Positions 34,485 to 43,800 of a stretch of 64,000 bases of DNA are shown here, piece after piece (within the stretch, counting starts at the first letter, position 1; each line of letters begins with the position of its first letter). The DNA is taken from positions 53,347 through 117,346 of the forward strand of contig CAZVQW010000007.1 in assembly GCA_964629475.1 (NCBI GenBank). The letters run 5' to 3'. The position numbers and the translations under genes are program-made. The DNA is from SMWD01 sp964629475 (GTDB taxonomy: Bacteria > Pseudomonadota > Gammaproteobacteria > Steroidobacterales > GCA-2729495). Below the pieces are notes generated by a model. The model ran no database searches and was not told where the DNA came from. It saw nothing but the letters and a program-made list of their open reading frames with translations.

Positions 34485-36101
34485 TTATTCGCCGATTGAC
34501 AGATGGCGCGCCAGATGCGGCTCGTTATGCTCAATCCAGCCGTGCACGCGCTTGCTCACCAGGTACACCCGAGCGGGTGTAAACAGCGGAATGACCGGAA
34601 AGTCCGCCAGCGCCAGCTGTTCGGCCTGGCGAAGATGCTCCGCCCTGCTTTCGGGATCGGTAATATCATTTGCTGCCGACAACATGCGATCAAATTCCGG
34701 ATTGTTATATCCGGAATAGTTCCCCAGGCTCTCGGATTGCAGCAATAGCAAAAATGCAGTGGCATCGGAGAATGGCGCGAAATAGGTATACCAGGATACG
34801 CTGAAATCTCCTGTGCGAAGCATTTTCCGATATCCCTGCGAGCCAATATTAACCAGCTTCACATCGGCGCCGATGCCCCGCCACATGGCCTGTAGTGCAA
34901 CCGCGACACGACGCACATTCTCACCCGGCAAGACTTCCAGATCGAACTGCAGCGGATGGCCGGCGGAGAACCCCGCTGCCGCCAACAGGCGTTTGGCCTC
35001 TTCGGTCCGCTGAGCATACGGCTGGTCGGCAAATGACGCCGGATTAGGTCCGTAACCCGGCATCGCGGCGGGGACGAGACTGGTAAGTGGCGGGCTTCCA
35101 TCCCGCAGTATTTTCTCAGCAATGACTTCTCTATTGATGGAAATTGACAGGGCTTTGCGCACGCGGACGTCATCGAGAGGAGGACGTTTGGTGTTAACGA
35201 TCAAATATTTCAGGCCCAAAGATGTAGAGCTCTTTGTTTCATCGGGCATGTTCTTCATAAACCATTCGAGACGAGACAGCGGCACATTCAGTGTCACGTC
35301 CAGTTCGTGCGCACGATAACGCTGAACGGCCGTATCCTTGTCCGGAATAGGGTAGTAGTAGACCTCATCGATCCGGGCCTTCCCGGCCTCGCGGTAGTAC
35401 GGGTTCTTAACCAGTTTGTAATGGGTATTGGATAGCCACTCGACGAGCACGTACGTACCGCTCGTGACCATATTTCCCGGCATGGTCCATTGCGCACCAT
35501 GCTCTTCGATTGTCTGCCGAGGCACGGCTGCGGTTGGATAGGCGGCCAGCATATCGATGAAAAACGGTGCCGGGCTCTCCAATGTAATTTCCAGCGTCAA
35601 GGCATCCAGGGCCCGAACGCCAAGCTCAGAAGGCGGCTTGTCACCACGATTAATGGCGTTAGCATTGAGTATGGGAAAAATCACTCCGGCACCGCGCAAT
35701 GCATTTTTCGGGTTCACAATTCGTCGCAAGGAGTAAACGAAATCCTGTGCACCGAGTGGTGAGCCATCGGACCAGCGCAAACCCTCGCGCAGTGTAAACG
35801 TATAGATGAGGCCGTTCGTGCTGATGGTCCATGATTCAGCTGCACCCGGCACCAACTTTCCATCTGGATCGACTGTCACCAACCCCTCGAACAGGTCATA
35901 CATCATGGCGCCGGCTGAATTTCCGATCACCACCTGCGGATCAAGCGAACGAAGTTCTGCCTGAGTGCCGCGCCGCAAGACCATTTTCTCGTCGGCAGCC
36001 TGGGCCAGAGTCACGACAGCACAGAGCACCGACGCACACACGAGAATTCCCGCAGAAAAACTATTACTGCGCACGACACAGCTCATGGATGACAGCAACA
36101 T
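34485..36101 (-). CDS. Periplasmic peptide-binding protein (OppA/DppA family)
   Basis: A 538-residue family-5 extracellular solute-binding protein with a signal peptide (cleavage near A-Q-A-A-D). Marks: L-D-P-Q-V-V, Y-D-L-F-E-G-L-V, A-E-S-W-T-I, Y-T-F-T-L-R-E-G-L-R-W-S-D-G-S-P, and Y-N-N-P-E-F-D-R-M-L. It should capture oligopeptides for the adjacent permeases. It lies on the opposite strand, tail to tail with the ATPase gene, so it has its own promoter. Confidence 0.92.
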   Translation of the reverse strand: MLLSSMSCVVRSNSFSAGILVCASVLCAVVTLAQAADEKMVLRRGTQAELRSLDPQVVIGNSAGAMMYDLFEGLVTVDPDGKLVPGAAESWTISTNGLIYTFTLREGLRWSDGSPLGAQDFVYSLRRIVNPKNALRGAGVIFPILNANAINRGDKPPSELGVRALDALTLEITLESPAPFFIDMLAAYPTAAVPRQTIEEHGAQWTMPGNMVTSGTYVLVEWLSNTHYKLVKNPYYREAGKARIDEVYYYPIPDKDTAVQRYRAHELDVTLNVPLSRLEWFMKNMPDETKSSTSLGLKYLIVNTKRPPLDDVRVRKALSISINREVIAEKILRDGSPPLTSLVPAAMPGYGPNPASFADQPYAQRTEEAKRLLAAAGFSAGHPLQFDLEVLPGENVRRVAVALQAMWRGIGADVKLVNIGSQGYRKMLRTGDFSVSWYTYFAPFSDATAFLLLLQSESLGNYSGYNNPEFDRMLSAANDITDPESRAEHLRQAEQLALADFPVIPLFTPARVYLVSKRVHGWIEHNEPHLARHLSIGE

Positions 36102-36107
36102 CGTTCA

Positions 36108-37436
36108 TCATGCCGCTTCTTCACCATCCAGCGCCTGGCCGCCCCGCACCTTCTGTTTGCCAAAGAACTTCCCGGCAATCTCCGGCAGATCAGCCGTTAA
36201 TGCATCCCGATTACCCGGCAGGATATCTGCCGGCATTCCACATACTCCCTGGTCGTTGAACCAGCGATACAGAGCATCCGTCTCGTCATCATTCAGAGCC
36301 GCCGGAATCGGCGGCAGCCGCTTGCTGCGTTTATTGTACTGAGGGCTAAAGAAATTAAATGCATGGGTCCAGTACTGATTGTAGAAGTCATTGCCCTCTT
36401 TTCCATCAAGTGCCTGCAATGTGGCTTCGGCTGCTTTATAGCCACATCCAAATGCGCCTTTGATCGCGGTCTCGGCATAAGCCAGATTGTCACCGATACA
36501 AATGACATTACCGCGTGCGGCATCTCTCACTGGCGGGCGCAAATCCATGCTGCAACCTTGCCTGTCAACAATCGTTGCGCCTTTGAACAAATAACTGAAA
36601 GCTGAATTTGTCAGAAACTCCTGCAAGACTTGCGGCAGCCTGACGGGACTCGCAACCGGAGCCGAGCAGCTAATTTCCCAAAGACCCGGCGGCCATGGGC
36701 CAACATTGAGAAACCCTTTGTGCACCGACGGCTGAGTAAACCGTGCCCGACGCATCTCTCTGAAAGGAAGCTCGCAACGATCGAGAATAAAACTCATGAA
36801 CCTGAGTTTTCCGGGGCCATCTCCCCGTCCTTCGTCGAATCCCAACTGCTTCGCTAACGAAGAAAATGACCCGTCAGCAACAATCGCCCGTTTCGCCAGC
36901 AGAGTTTCCTCACCTGCAGCCGTTTTCACCTTGAGACGAACTCCATCATCCGTATCTTCGATCCCCAGGCACTTCGTGCCGCCCTGTATCTTGCAGCCGG
37001 CTTCTTCAGCGTCCCCGAGCAACCCCTGGAGCATGATTTCCTTATCGATAACGAATCCATCGATAGTTCTATGCGTTGCATGCCGGTCAAACTGGGCGTT
37101 TGCCGGAGAGACCCAGGTTTCGTTAAAGCACGGATCCAGTTCACCGGCATAGGTGAAAGACGCCTCATCCGGAAAATTGTGCAGGCGAATCATATGCTCT
37201 TCCGGAGCACCGACTTCAATTGTGCAGGTTGCACGATTGATATTCACATCGGTGATTGGCTGGTCAGATGAAAAAGCGCCGTCACCGAGTCGCAGCAAGC
37301 GACTGCAGAAACGCGTCACCTTGCCGGCTTCCTTTAATTTCTCGATGATCAGAACGTTCAGACCGTCGCGCGCTGCCTTGCGAGCAGCCATGCAGCCCCC
37401 CGGCCCGGCGCCGACAATGATCAGGTCATATCTCAC
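36108..37436 (-). CDS. FAD-dependent oxidoreductase, geranylgeranyl-reductase-like
   Basis: A 442-residue flavoprotein: dinucleotide motif D-L-I-I-V-G-A-G-P-G-G-C-M-A-A-R near the N-terminus, A-I-V-A-D-G-S-F-S-S-L-A-K-Q, and C-I-G-D-N-L-A-Y-A-E-T-A-I-K-G-A-F-G-C-G (FAD ribityl contact). This pattern fits the geranylgeranyl reductase / FixC-like superfamily. The substrate is unknown. I chose the GTG at 37436, preceded by GAGGCGGG, because the Rossmann motif starts at once. A strong promoter overlapped by a dyad lies immediately upstream. Confidence 0.82.
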   Translation of the reverse strand: MRYDLIIVGAGPGGCMAARKAARDGLNVLIIEKLKEAGKVTRFCSRLLRLGDGAFSSDQPITDVNINRATCTIEVGAPEEHMIRLHNFPDEASFTYAGELDPCFNETWVSPANAQFDRHATHRTIDGFVIDKEIMLQGLLGDAEEAGCKIQGGTKCLGIEDTDDGVRLKVKTAAGEETLLAKRAIVADGSFSSLAKQLGFDEGRGDGPGKLRFMSFILDRCELPFREMRRARFTQPSVHKGFLNVGPWPPGLWEISCSAPVASPVRLPQVLQEFLTNSAFSYLFKGATIVDRQGCSMDLRPPVRDAARGNVICIGDNLAYAETAIKGAFGCGYKAAEATLQALDGKEGNDFYNQYWTHAFNFFSPQYNKRSKRLPPIPAALNDDETDALYRWFNDQGVCGMPADILPGNRDALTADLPEIAGKFFGKQKVRGGQALDGEEAA

Positions 37437-37467
37437 GTTATTCCCGCCTCTTTTACTTGGCCGCAAG

Positions 37468-37497
37468 ATTATACTGTTGTAATAACAATATAACAAC
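37468..37497 (-). promoter_or_regulatory. Promoter with overlapping dyad before FAD oxidoreductase gene
   Basis: On the minus strand TTGTTA (37491-37496), a 17-bp spacer and TATAAT (37468-37473) form a strong promoter. The dyad TTGTTATA ... TATTACAA (37477-37496, 7 of 8 positions symmetric) overlaps the -35 and part of the spacer, where a bound repressor would block RNA polymerase. The GntR-family regulator at 38473-39252 is the nearest candidate. Confidence 0.6.
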
Positions 37498-37565
37498 TGA
37501 ACTGCCTTGCCGTACACAAGACCGCTTAACCATCAGGCCTTGAGCTGCCAGTCAAATCAGATTGA

Positions 37566-38450
37566 TCATAATTGATTCGCACGATCTTCGGCCACCGACG
37601 CAGGCAATCCCTCCTCGAAGGTCGGGTACTGCAACTGAACCTCCAGATTTTCGATCAAACGGACACAGCGGATTCTCTTGCTTGAGACTTTGCGAAGAAA
37701 TTCATCGGGCAAATAACGATCCCTGGCTTCAGATTCATCAATCCAGGCGGGCCTTGGCAACCCATTCAGGTCTGCAGCCAGGTTGGCAAATTCGGATGCG
37801 TGATGCGGGCGCTGATCGACCATGTTGTAAACCTGACCATCCTCGCCACGCTGCCAGGCTTTTATAATGCCCGTCACCAGGTCATCGACATGAATGCGCC
37901 CGACCCAGGCATCATGCCCTTCCACCAGGGAGTAGTGTCCACTTTGCAGTAATCCCTTTAACGTGCGCCCAGGCCCATAGATACCGCTAATCCGACAAAT
38001 GCGTGCAGGCAACCCGTAACGCTTCACGGCATCTTCGACCAGCTGCTCCGCCTTGATTCTACCGGCGTCTGCACCATTGCCCACCGTCACCGGCGTCGTC
38101 TCGTCGACCCACTCACCTTGCCTGTCCCCATACACCGAGGTTGCACCGGCATAGATAAAGGCTTGCAGTGACGAATGCCGAAAGACCTGCAATATTCCTG
38201 GCAACGGGTCCGCCACATTTTTTTGCGGCGGCACAAAGTAGACAACCAGAATTGGCTCAAGTGCCTTGAGTTTCTGTAGCGTCGACTCTTCGTTCAGTTC
38301 TCCGCTCACGGCCTCAATGCCGGCAACATGCATCGCATTGATGTGCTGCTCACTGCGTGCCGTACCCGTGATTCGATAACCCATATCACGAAGTCGGATG
38401 GCCAATCGCAGCCCGGTGTAGCCACAACCCACTATTAGAATATCTTGCAT
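37566..38450 (-). CDS. NAD-dependent epimerase/dehydratase-like SDR protein
   Basis: A 294-residue extended SDR protein starting M-Q-D-I-L-I-V-G-C-G-Y-T-G. It has Y-A-G-A-T-S-V-Y-G-D-R-Q-G-E-W-V-D-E (a YeeZ-like pattern) and I-C-R-I-S-G-I-Y-G-P-G-R. Catalytic Tyr lies in S-V-Y; the usual Lys is shifted, so activity is uncertain. I chose the ATG at 38450 because the glycine-rich motif begins there; upstream residues in the same frame overlap the GntR gene. Confidence 0.82.
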   Translation of the reverse strand: MQDILIVGCGYTGLRLAIRLRDMGYRITGTARSEQHINAMHVAGIEAVSGELNEESTLQKLKALEPILVVYFVPPQKNVADPLPGILQVFRHSSLQAFIYAGATSVYGDRQGEWVDETTPVTVGNGADAGRIKAEQLVEDAVKRYGLPARICRISGIYGPGRTLKGLLQSGHYSLVEGHDAWVGRIHVDDLVTGIIKAWQRGEDGQVYNMVDQRPHHASEFANLAADLNGLPRPAWIDESEARDRYLPDEFLRKVSSKRIRCVRLIENLEVQLQYPTFEEGLPASVAEDRANQL

Positions 38451-38472
38451 GTGTTGCCTGGACCCTGCCCGG

Positions 38473-39252
38473 CTAACCTCGCGAGCGTATGACGCCATGC
38501 ACGAGATCGAGATCCTCACGCTCATGCAGGACCATTGGATGCTCATACTGGTCCGCTCGATAGTAAGCGACAAAACGCTCTACCGGCTGTTCGGCTGCAT
38601 CGAGTACGACGTGCTTGATTCGCAGCAGCGGGCTTCCAACGAGCACGCCCAGTAAATCGGCCAGATGCGAGTCAGCCAGAGTTGCACTGATAAGTTGGTT
38701 GGCACTGCCAATCTCGACACCGCTTTGCTCCAATAGTCGCAATGGAGTATTGGAATTCAGATCTACCGGCTTGATTTCCAGGCCGAATTTGATCGGAATA
38801 AATGCCTCCATATATCCAACCGGCTGACCAGAAAACGTCCTGATATAGGATGCACGCAGCACTTTTGAATCCGGTGGCAACTTCAAGTCCAGACAGGTCC
38901 TGGGATCTGCATTGATTACGGATACATCCGCCTTTTGAATTTTACTGTGATGGGTGCGCCTGCGACCCGCCCTCATGCGTTTTTTAATATTATCGATACC
39001 GACCCGTTGCCGAACATTTTCGGATACATAAGTTCCTTTGCCGTGCATCCGGTAAACCAGGTCATCATCGACCAGAAGATCGATCGCCTTTCGCGTAGTG
39101 ATCCTCGAAACACCGAACATCTGACCGATTTCCTCTTCCGAGGCAATCTTTTCACCGGGCGCATACCTCCCGGTATCTATCCATTCCCTGAGCGCTGTGT
39201 AGACACGCACGTAGCGAGGCGACCGTGTGCGAGGATCGGTATTTTCAGTCAC
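38473..39252 (-). CDS. GntR-family (HutC/UTRA) transcriptional regulator
   Basis: A 259-residue protein. The N-terminal winged helix has Y-A-P-G-E-K-I-A-S-E-E-E-I-G-Q-M-F-G-V-S-R-I-T-T-R-K-A-I-D-L-L and ends with the wing H-G-K-G-T-Y-V. The C-terminal UTRA domain (about 100-250) has S-Y-I-R-T-F-S-G-Q-P-V-G-Y-M-E-A and ends in E-R-F-V-A-Y-Y-R-A-D-Q-Y. These usually sense small effectors and repress local genes. The FAD oxidoreductase promoter dyad at 37477 is a plausible target. Confidence 0.9.
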   Translation of the reverse strand: MTENTDPRTRSPRYVRVYTALREWIDTGRYAPGEKIASEEEIGQMFGVSRITTRKAIDLLVDDDLVYRMHGKGTYVSENVRQRVGIDNIKKRMRAGRRRTHHSKIQKADVSVINADPRTCLDLKLPPDSKVLRASYIRTFSGQPVGYMEAFIPIKFGLEIKPVDLNSNTPLRLLEQSGVEIGSANQLISATLADSHLADLLGVLVGSPLLRIKHVVLDAAEQPVERFVAYYRADQYEHPMVLHEREDLDLVHGVIRSRG

Positions 39253-39344
39253 AGTTCAGACCTGATATGTATGTAAACAGGACATCATAATAACAGAACC
39301 ACAAACGAGTGGGCCTGCCGAGGAGATGCAGAACCGTATCGATA

Positions 39345-40721
39345 TCATCTTGACGAAGCACTGATCGTCGATTCGTGGAAATCAGCAAACACTTTCCTGA
39401 TCAGTACAAAACCACAGGCTCCGGCGATTAAGTTGGCCGTGCAAGCGGCGGCAAATATACCCGGCAATCCAAATAACCTGGCAAATATAAAAGCCAGGGG
39501 AGCGTACACGAGGATTGTGCGAGTCATGGAAATGAACATCCCCGGCAGCGGTTTACCGACCGCATTAAAGGAGCTGGTTGCCGTCATGGCGACACCCAGC
39601 GCCAGGTAACTGATCGGCACCACACGAAGGTGCAGGGATGCAGTATGAATTGCCGTTTCGCTGTCAGTAAAGGCACTGGCAATCATCGTCCCACCCAGCG
39701 CAAGTACTGCAGCAACGAATAAGCCATATGCCAGGGAGAATCGCTGTGACCAGCGAATACCAGCATCCATGCGACCGATCTGACCTGCACCGAAGTTCTG
39801 CCCGACAAAGGGCGTGACGGCGACACTGAGCGCCATCAGAACGATGTATGCCAGGCCTTCCACACGCGATGCAACACCATAGCCCGCTACAGCCTCCTGC
39901 CCGAATTGCGCAACCTGGCTGGTAATAAATGCTGTCGTCAGAGGACCAACGACGGTACTGGCCATGGCCGGCAATCCTACATGCAGAATCCGCCGCCAGG
40001 AATCCATCAGAAGATCAAGAGACCATGACCCGAAGGTAACAAAATGATTACGAAAACGAATGACCAGGATAGCTGCAATCATCGCACCGGCATTGGCAAC
40101 GACCGTCGATATCGCAGCACCTTCAACACCAAGTTCCGGCGCACCCAGCAACCCGAAGATCAGGATCGGATCCAGAATAATATTCAGCATGGCCGCCGTC
40201 GACATGATGATCGCCGGTGTCTTGGCATCCCCGGAGGCACGTAACACGGGATTGACGATCAATGGCACGACCATGAATACACCACCGAAATAGTAGATTC
40301 GCATGTATCTGTGAATGATCACCAATGTTGAATCATCCGCACCTAACAGCCGAAACAATGGATCAATCGTCAATAATCCTATAACAAGAAAGACCAGCCC
40401 TGTGACAACTCCCAGCATGATTGCATGCAGCGACACCCGCCCTACGTCGGTAATATTTTCCTCACCAAATAAGCGCGCACAAACTGACGAAGTACCGTGG
40501 CCCAGACCTACAGTTACCGCACCGACAAAATATACGACGGGAAAAGTAAAACTGATAGCGGCCAATTCCGACGCACCGAGCTGACCGACAAAATAAGTAT
40601 CGACAATGTTATATGACACCATCGCAATCATGCCCAGGAGCATGGGATACATGATCGACCAAAGCGCCCTCCCCTCGGAGCCTTGTGTCAGTTTTGGCCG
40701 TTCTTGTCGTTCAGGCTTCAT
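39345..40721 (-). CDS. MATE-family efflux protein
   Basis: A 458-residue protein with about twelve membrane helices in two similar halves, beginning W-S-I-M-Y-P-M-L-L-G-M-I-A-M-V-S-Y-N-I-V-D-T-Y-F-V-G-Q-L-G. P-V-L-R-A-S-G-D-A-K-T-P and G-Q-N-F-G-A-G-Q are characteristic of MATE transporters. It would export cations or drugs in exchange for Na+ or H+. Substrate unknown. On the same strand as ApbE, with a 51-bp gap. Confidence 0.9.
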   Translation of the reverse strand: MKPERQERPKLTQGSEGRALWSIMYPMLLGMIAMVSYNIVDTYFVGQLGASELAAISFTFPVVYFVGAVTVGLGHGTSSVCARLFGEENITDVGRVSLHAIMLGVVTGLVFLVIGLLTIDPLFRLLGADDSTLVIIHRYMRIYYFGGVFMVVPLIVNPVLRASGDAKTPAIIMSTAAMLNIILDPILIFGLLGAPELGVEGAAISTVVANAGAMIAAILVIRFRNHFVTFGSWSLDLLMDSWRRILHVGLPAMASTVVGPLTTAFITSQVAQFGQEAVAGYGVASRVEGLAYIVLMALSVAVTPFVGQNFGAGQIGRMDAGIRWSQRFSLAYGLFVAAVLALGGTMIASAFTDSETAIHTASLHLRVVPISYLALGVAMTATSSFNAVGKPLPGMFISMTRTILVYAPLAFIFARLFGLPGIFAAACTANLIAGACGFVLIRKVFADFHESTISASSR

Positions 40722-40772
40722 GCGATACTTTCTGAATTGTTGCCACTAAAATCGCAGACTCGGATATCACAT

Positions 40773-41768
40773 TCAGAGCGGATTGATACCCGTTGATAAA
40801 TGCACGTGGCGCCCCTGATCGATGATAATTCCAGCATAGTCCGGGAGTAATTCAAGCAATCGAAGCCCTGCTTCCGGCCCCATGACAAAAATGCTTGTCG
40901 AAAGACCATCCGTCATCGTGGCATCAGGACCAACAATCGTAACGCTCCTCACCCCGGCAGCTGAATCCCCGGTCGAAGGATTCATAATATGGTGGTAACG
41001 AATTCCACCTTCCATGAAGAACTGCTCATAATCACCCGATGTCGATATGGCCGAATCATTTAATGCAAGGCGAGCCGCAAACTTCAGTTCATTATCCGGA
41101 TCACGAATACCGACGACCCAGGGCTTGCCGGCACGATCGCCCAGCGCACGCGTATCGCCACCGGCATTGGCAAGCGCATGACGAACCCCTTTCTCTTCCA
41201 GCAAGCGAATGACCGACTCTACTGCATAACCTTTGGCAATCCCGCCAAGATTGATGCGTACACCCGGGTGTGCAAACCGGATCTCAGAGGTTTTCGTGTT
41301 GAGCAGCACATGCCGGTAATTAATTGCCGGCAGGCCTTCTTCCATCTGGACTTCGGAAGGGCGCAACTGATTCCTGAAATCGTAGAATTGGCCCACGCTG
41401 TCGTATGTAATATCAAAGGCGCCATCAGTCCTGACCGACAATGCCAACGCTCGTGCTATCAGGTCAAAGAGTTCTTCGCCGGCTGGAACCCAGCTATTGG
41501 CAGCATTGGCATTAATTCGGGAGATCTCAGAATCAGCCCGATAGGTACTCATGGCGGCTTCGATTCTGTCGAACTCGACCATGGCATCAACCAATAACTT
41601 ATTGGCCACAGTCGCGTCTTCATGCCATAGCTTGACGAAGACACGAGTCCCCATTTTGTTCTGACCTTCCTGAAACCACTCGGCCTGAACAGGAAACACG
41701 GTCAGAACGAAGAGCAGAAGAACCAGCTGCAATAAAATGATTAGCCGAACGCCAAGTACCATCAACAT
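40773..41768 (-). CDS. apbE: FAD:protein FMN transferase ApbE
   Basis: A 331-residue periplasmic ApbE. Signal peptide to about residue 29 (V-F-P-V-Q-A). Motifs: M-G-T-R-V (N-terminal), E-A-A-M-S-T-Y-R-A-D-S-E-I-S-R-I-N, F-D-I-T-Y-D-S-V, I-N-L-G-G-I-A-K-G-Y-A-V-E, and H-H-I-M-N-P-S-T-G-D-S. It uses FAD to attach FMN covalently to Thr/Ser of exported flavoproteins such as NqrC or RnfG. The downstream-strand neighbour is a periplasmic split-barrel protein; Rnf or Nqr genes are not in the window. Confidence 0.93.
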   Translation of the reverse strand: MLMVLGVRLIILLQLVLLLFVLTVFPVQAEWFQEGQNKMGTRVFVKLWHEDATVANKLLVDAMVEFDRIEAAMSTYRADSEISRINANAANSWVPAGEELFDLIARALALSVRTDGAFDITYDSVGQFYDFRNQLRPSEVQMEEGLPAINYRHVLLNTKTSEIRFAHPGVRINLGGIAKGYAVESVIRLLEEKGVRHALANAGGDTRALGDRAGKPWVVGIRDPDNELKFAARLALNDSAISTSGDYEQFFMEGGIRYHHIMNPSTGDSAAGVRSVTIVGPDATMTDGLSTSIFVMGPEAGLRLLELLPDYAGIIIDQGRHVHLSTGINPL

Positions 41769-41868
41769 GCAACCCTATTAGCCAGGGCACGCAACCGTAC
41801 CAGCTTGTATGTGAACAACCCCGGAGGGTCAATGTTTTCCACAGGTAGTCAGCTGTTCAATCAGCCGG

Positions 41869-42675
41869 CTAATCTCGCTGCCAGAGCTGGTAAACGGAAA
41901 GCCTGTCACCCTCAGCGGCGCTGTCGACACTGTAATCACTATCGGCATTCTTCGCGCTAAGAGTTGTATCGAAATAATAAATCTGAGTTGGCGTGATTCG
42001 AATCAGATCAAATCTCAGATGCGCTCGCTCTATGGTCATGCGGACCAGATTATACCGGGTGAGCAACTCGTCAAATATCGGATCATCGTGTTCGATCACC
42101 TCAGCCGTGCCCTTGATCTGAGTACTGCGCCATTCTTTTTTACCGAGATCGGCCACGGTCCAGCCGACAAAACGAACTGCACTGATATTCGGATTCTTTC
42201 TGATATGCAGCAGTTTCTCGGTGCCTTTTTCCGACACGACGTAGAGTACTTTTTCTTCTTTATCCAAAACCATATCGACCGTCGTGGCCGTCGGCTCACC
42301 ATTGTACGAAGTAGTCAGGGCAAATCGCTCACGCCCCGGCAAAAAGGCTTCGATCTTTTCCCAGATCTCATCGTTGGTCAGCTGCGGGAAATTGTTCGTG
42401 AATTGTTTTGTTGCCGTCGTGGCAAGATCAAATGTGACATGATGACATTCGGCACAAACCATACCGCGCTGATAGCTTATATGTTCATCACTTTTCAATG
42501 CGTCGGATGAAATCGGCTGCCCTTCATAAATAAAAGCTTCGACACCCATTTCACCGGCACCGACATTCCTGCCCTGTGGTTTCTGATCGTCGGCCGCTGC
42601 TGTTGCGGATACCTGCAACAGCGCAAGCGAGCAACCAATCGACATCAAGCAGGACAGCGCTACTTTCTTATACAT
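41869..42675 (-). CDS. Exported split-barrel (PNPOx-like) protein with one c-heme motif
   Basis: A 268-residue protein with a signal peptide (S-A-T-A-A-A). Residues ~70-80 include C-A-E-C-H-H, a CXXCH covalent heme motif. From about 100 to 250 it resembles the pyridoxamine-phosphate-oxidase-like flavin split barrel: A-L-T-T-S-Y-N-G-E-P-T-A-T-T-V-D-M-V, L-Y-V-V-S-E-K-G-T-E-K-L-L-H-I-R-K-N-P-N-I, Q-I-K-G-T-A-E-V-I. The combination suggests a periplasmic flavin- and/or heme-carrying protein; function unknown. GGAGG precedes the ATG. It follows HemD/HemE on the same strand and precedes ApbE. Confidence 0.8.
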   Translation of the reverse strand: MYKKVALSCLMSIGCSLALLQVSATAAADDQKPQGRNVGAGEMGVEAFIYEGQPISSDALKSDEHISYQRGMVCAECHHVTFDLATTATKQFTNNFPQLTNDEIWEKIEAFLPGRERFALTTSYNGEPTATTVDMVLDKEEKVLYVVSEKGTEKLLHIRKNPNISAVRFVGWTVADLGKKEWRSTQIKGTAEVIEHDDPIFDELLTRYNLVRMTIERAHLRFDLIRITPTQIYYFDTTLSAKNADSDYSVDSAAEGDRLSVYQLWQRD

Positions 42676-42738
42676 TTCCTACCTCCGAAACAGATTAAAT
42701 CTATTGATCAATTAATAGCATAACCATACGATGAAGTC

Positions 42739-42762
42739 ATCATGTCATCATAAACACATGAT
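42739..42762. promoter_or_regulatory. Inverted repeat upstream of split-barrel heme protein
   Basis: ATCATGT (42739-42745) and ACATGAT (42756-42762) are perfect inverted repeats with a 10-base spacer, centred 75 bases upstream of the ATG at 42675. Possible regulator site. Confidence 0.35.
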
Positions 42763-42861
42763 ATCAAAGCTCATACCTGCAAAACCCGCATCGATGATGA
42801 TGCCTGCCACTGATACCGGCTCCGACGATCACCAGTTCTTTGTCCATCGTCAGTGGCTCGT

Positions 42862-43800
42862 CTACCTGGCTTCGTCTTTAAAGTATTGCTCCATAGCTTC
42901 GATGAAACCTTCGAACCTCGAATAGTCGGTCGCAACGACGTCTACCCGGATATTGCGTTTTCTTGCTCCGGCGGCGGTGATCGGACCAAAGCAGGCGACG
43001 GCCGCATTTCCGTCCAGGATGCTCCGCTCGTCACCCAGGTGCAGTAGCAGGCTTTCAACCTCACCCCGGCTTGCAAATGCGATCATGTCGATTTCACCTT
43101 CACGCAGCATAACGGTGCCGACCGATAACCCCTCCGTGGCCTTGGCGGTTACGTATGCGGGTACGCGCCGCGTCGTCAACCCGACTTCTTCGAGCGCCGC
43201 TATGAAATCTGGTACGACCCGGGGTTCTTCCATCCCGATCACGTCGGGCACGGGCACGAGCACCGTGCCCCTACTGCCCCGTTCAGCCAACTCATCCGCA
43301 ATTCCCTGTGGACTGGGGACGGACGGGACCAGGTCCGGCTTGATGCCGCCCTGCTCGAGCGCGCGCCCATCATTGCCGATCGCCGCAATTTTTACGTTGG
43401 CAAAATCGGCAGGTTCGAGTCCCAGGGCATCCATCCGGCTGAAAAAGGCCTCGATCCCGTTGCGGCTCGTGAACGCGATCCATTCGTACTCATCCCTGTT
43501 CCTGAGCGCCCTATCAAATTCACGGTAGTCGGCCATGGGTTCTATGACAATCGTTGGCATCCAGACGGGTCGTGCGCCATGCTCGATCATTAATCGGCCC
43601 AGCCGCCCCGCATAGTTGCGTGGCAACGTAAACAGAATCGTCTTGCCGTGCAGTGGTAGATCATGTCGCGGCACCAGCGAGCGCGACATGCGTTCCGAAT
43701 CTGCCATTGCCTGCATCGATAATGACGACATGACAGCGATGCATGCCAAAGCCGCCAACCGCATCGTGACTGGAGAAGATAAAGCTTTCATGTAACTCAT
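42862..43800 (-). CDS. hemD: Uroporphyrinogen-III synthase HemD-like, with signal-peptide-like N-terminus
   Basis: A 312-residue protein whose residues ~50-310 match the HemD two-domain fold (W-I-A-F-T-S-R-N-G-I-E-A-F-F, V-K-I-A-A-I-G, V-L-V-P-V-P ... F-A-S-R-G-E-V-E-S-L, A-V-A-C-F-G-P-I-T-A). HemD closes hydroxymethylbilane to uroporphyrinogen III in the cytoplasm. Unusually the N-terminus M-R-L-A-A-L-A-C-I-A-V-M-S-S-L-S-M-Q-A-M-A looks like an export signal. An internal ATG at residue 38 would give a normal cytoplasmic HemD. The longer start overlaps the hemE stop by ATGA, which supports it. Confidence 0.8.
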   Translation of the reverse strand: MSYMKALSSPVTMRLAALACIAVMSSLSMQAMADSERMSRSLVPRHDLPLHGKTILFTLPRNYAGRLGRLMIEHGARPVWMPTIVIEPMADYREFDRALRNRDEYEWIAFTSRNGIEAFFSRMDALGLEPADFANVKIAAIGNDGRALEQGGIKPDLVPSVPSPQGIADELAERGSRGTVLVPVPDVIGMEEPRVVPDFIAALEEVGLTTRRVPAYVTAKATEGLSVGTVMLREGEIDMIAFASRGEVESLLLHLGDERSILDGNAAVACFGPITAAGARKRNIRVDVVATDYSRFEGFIEAMEQYFKDEAR

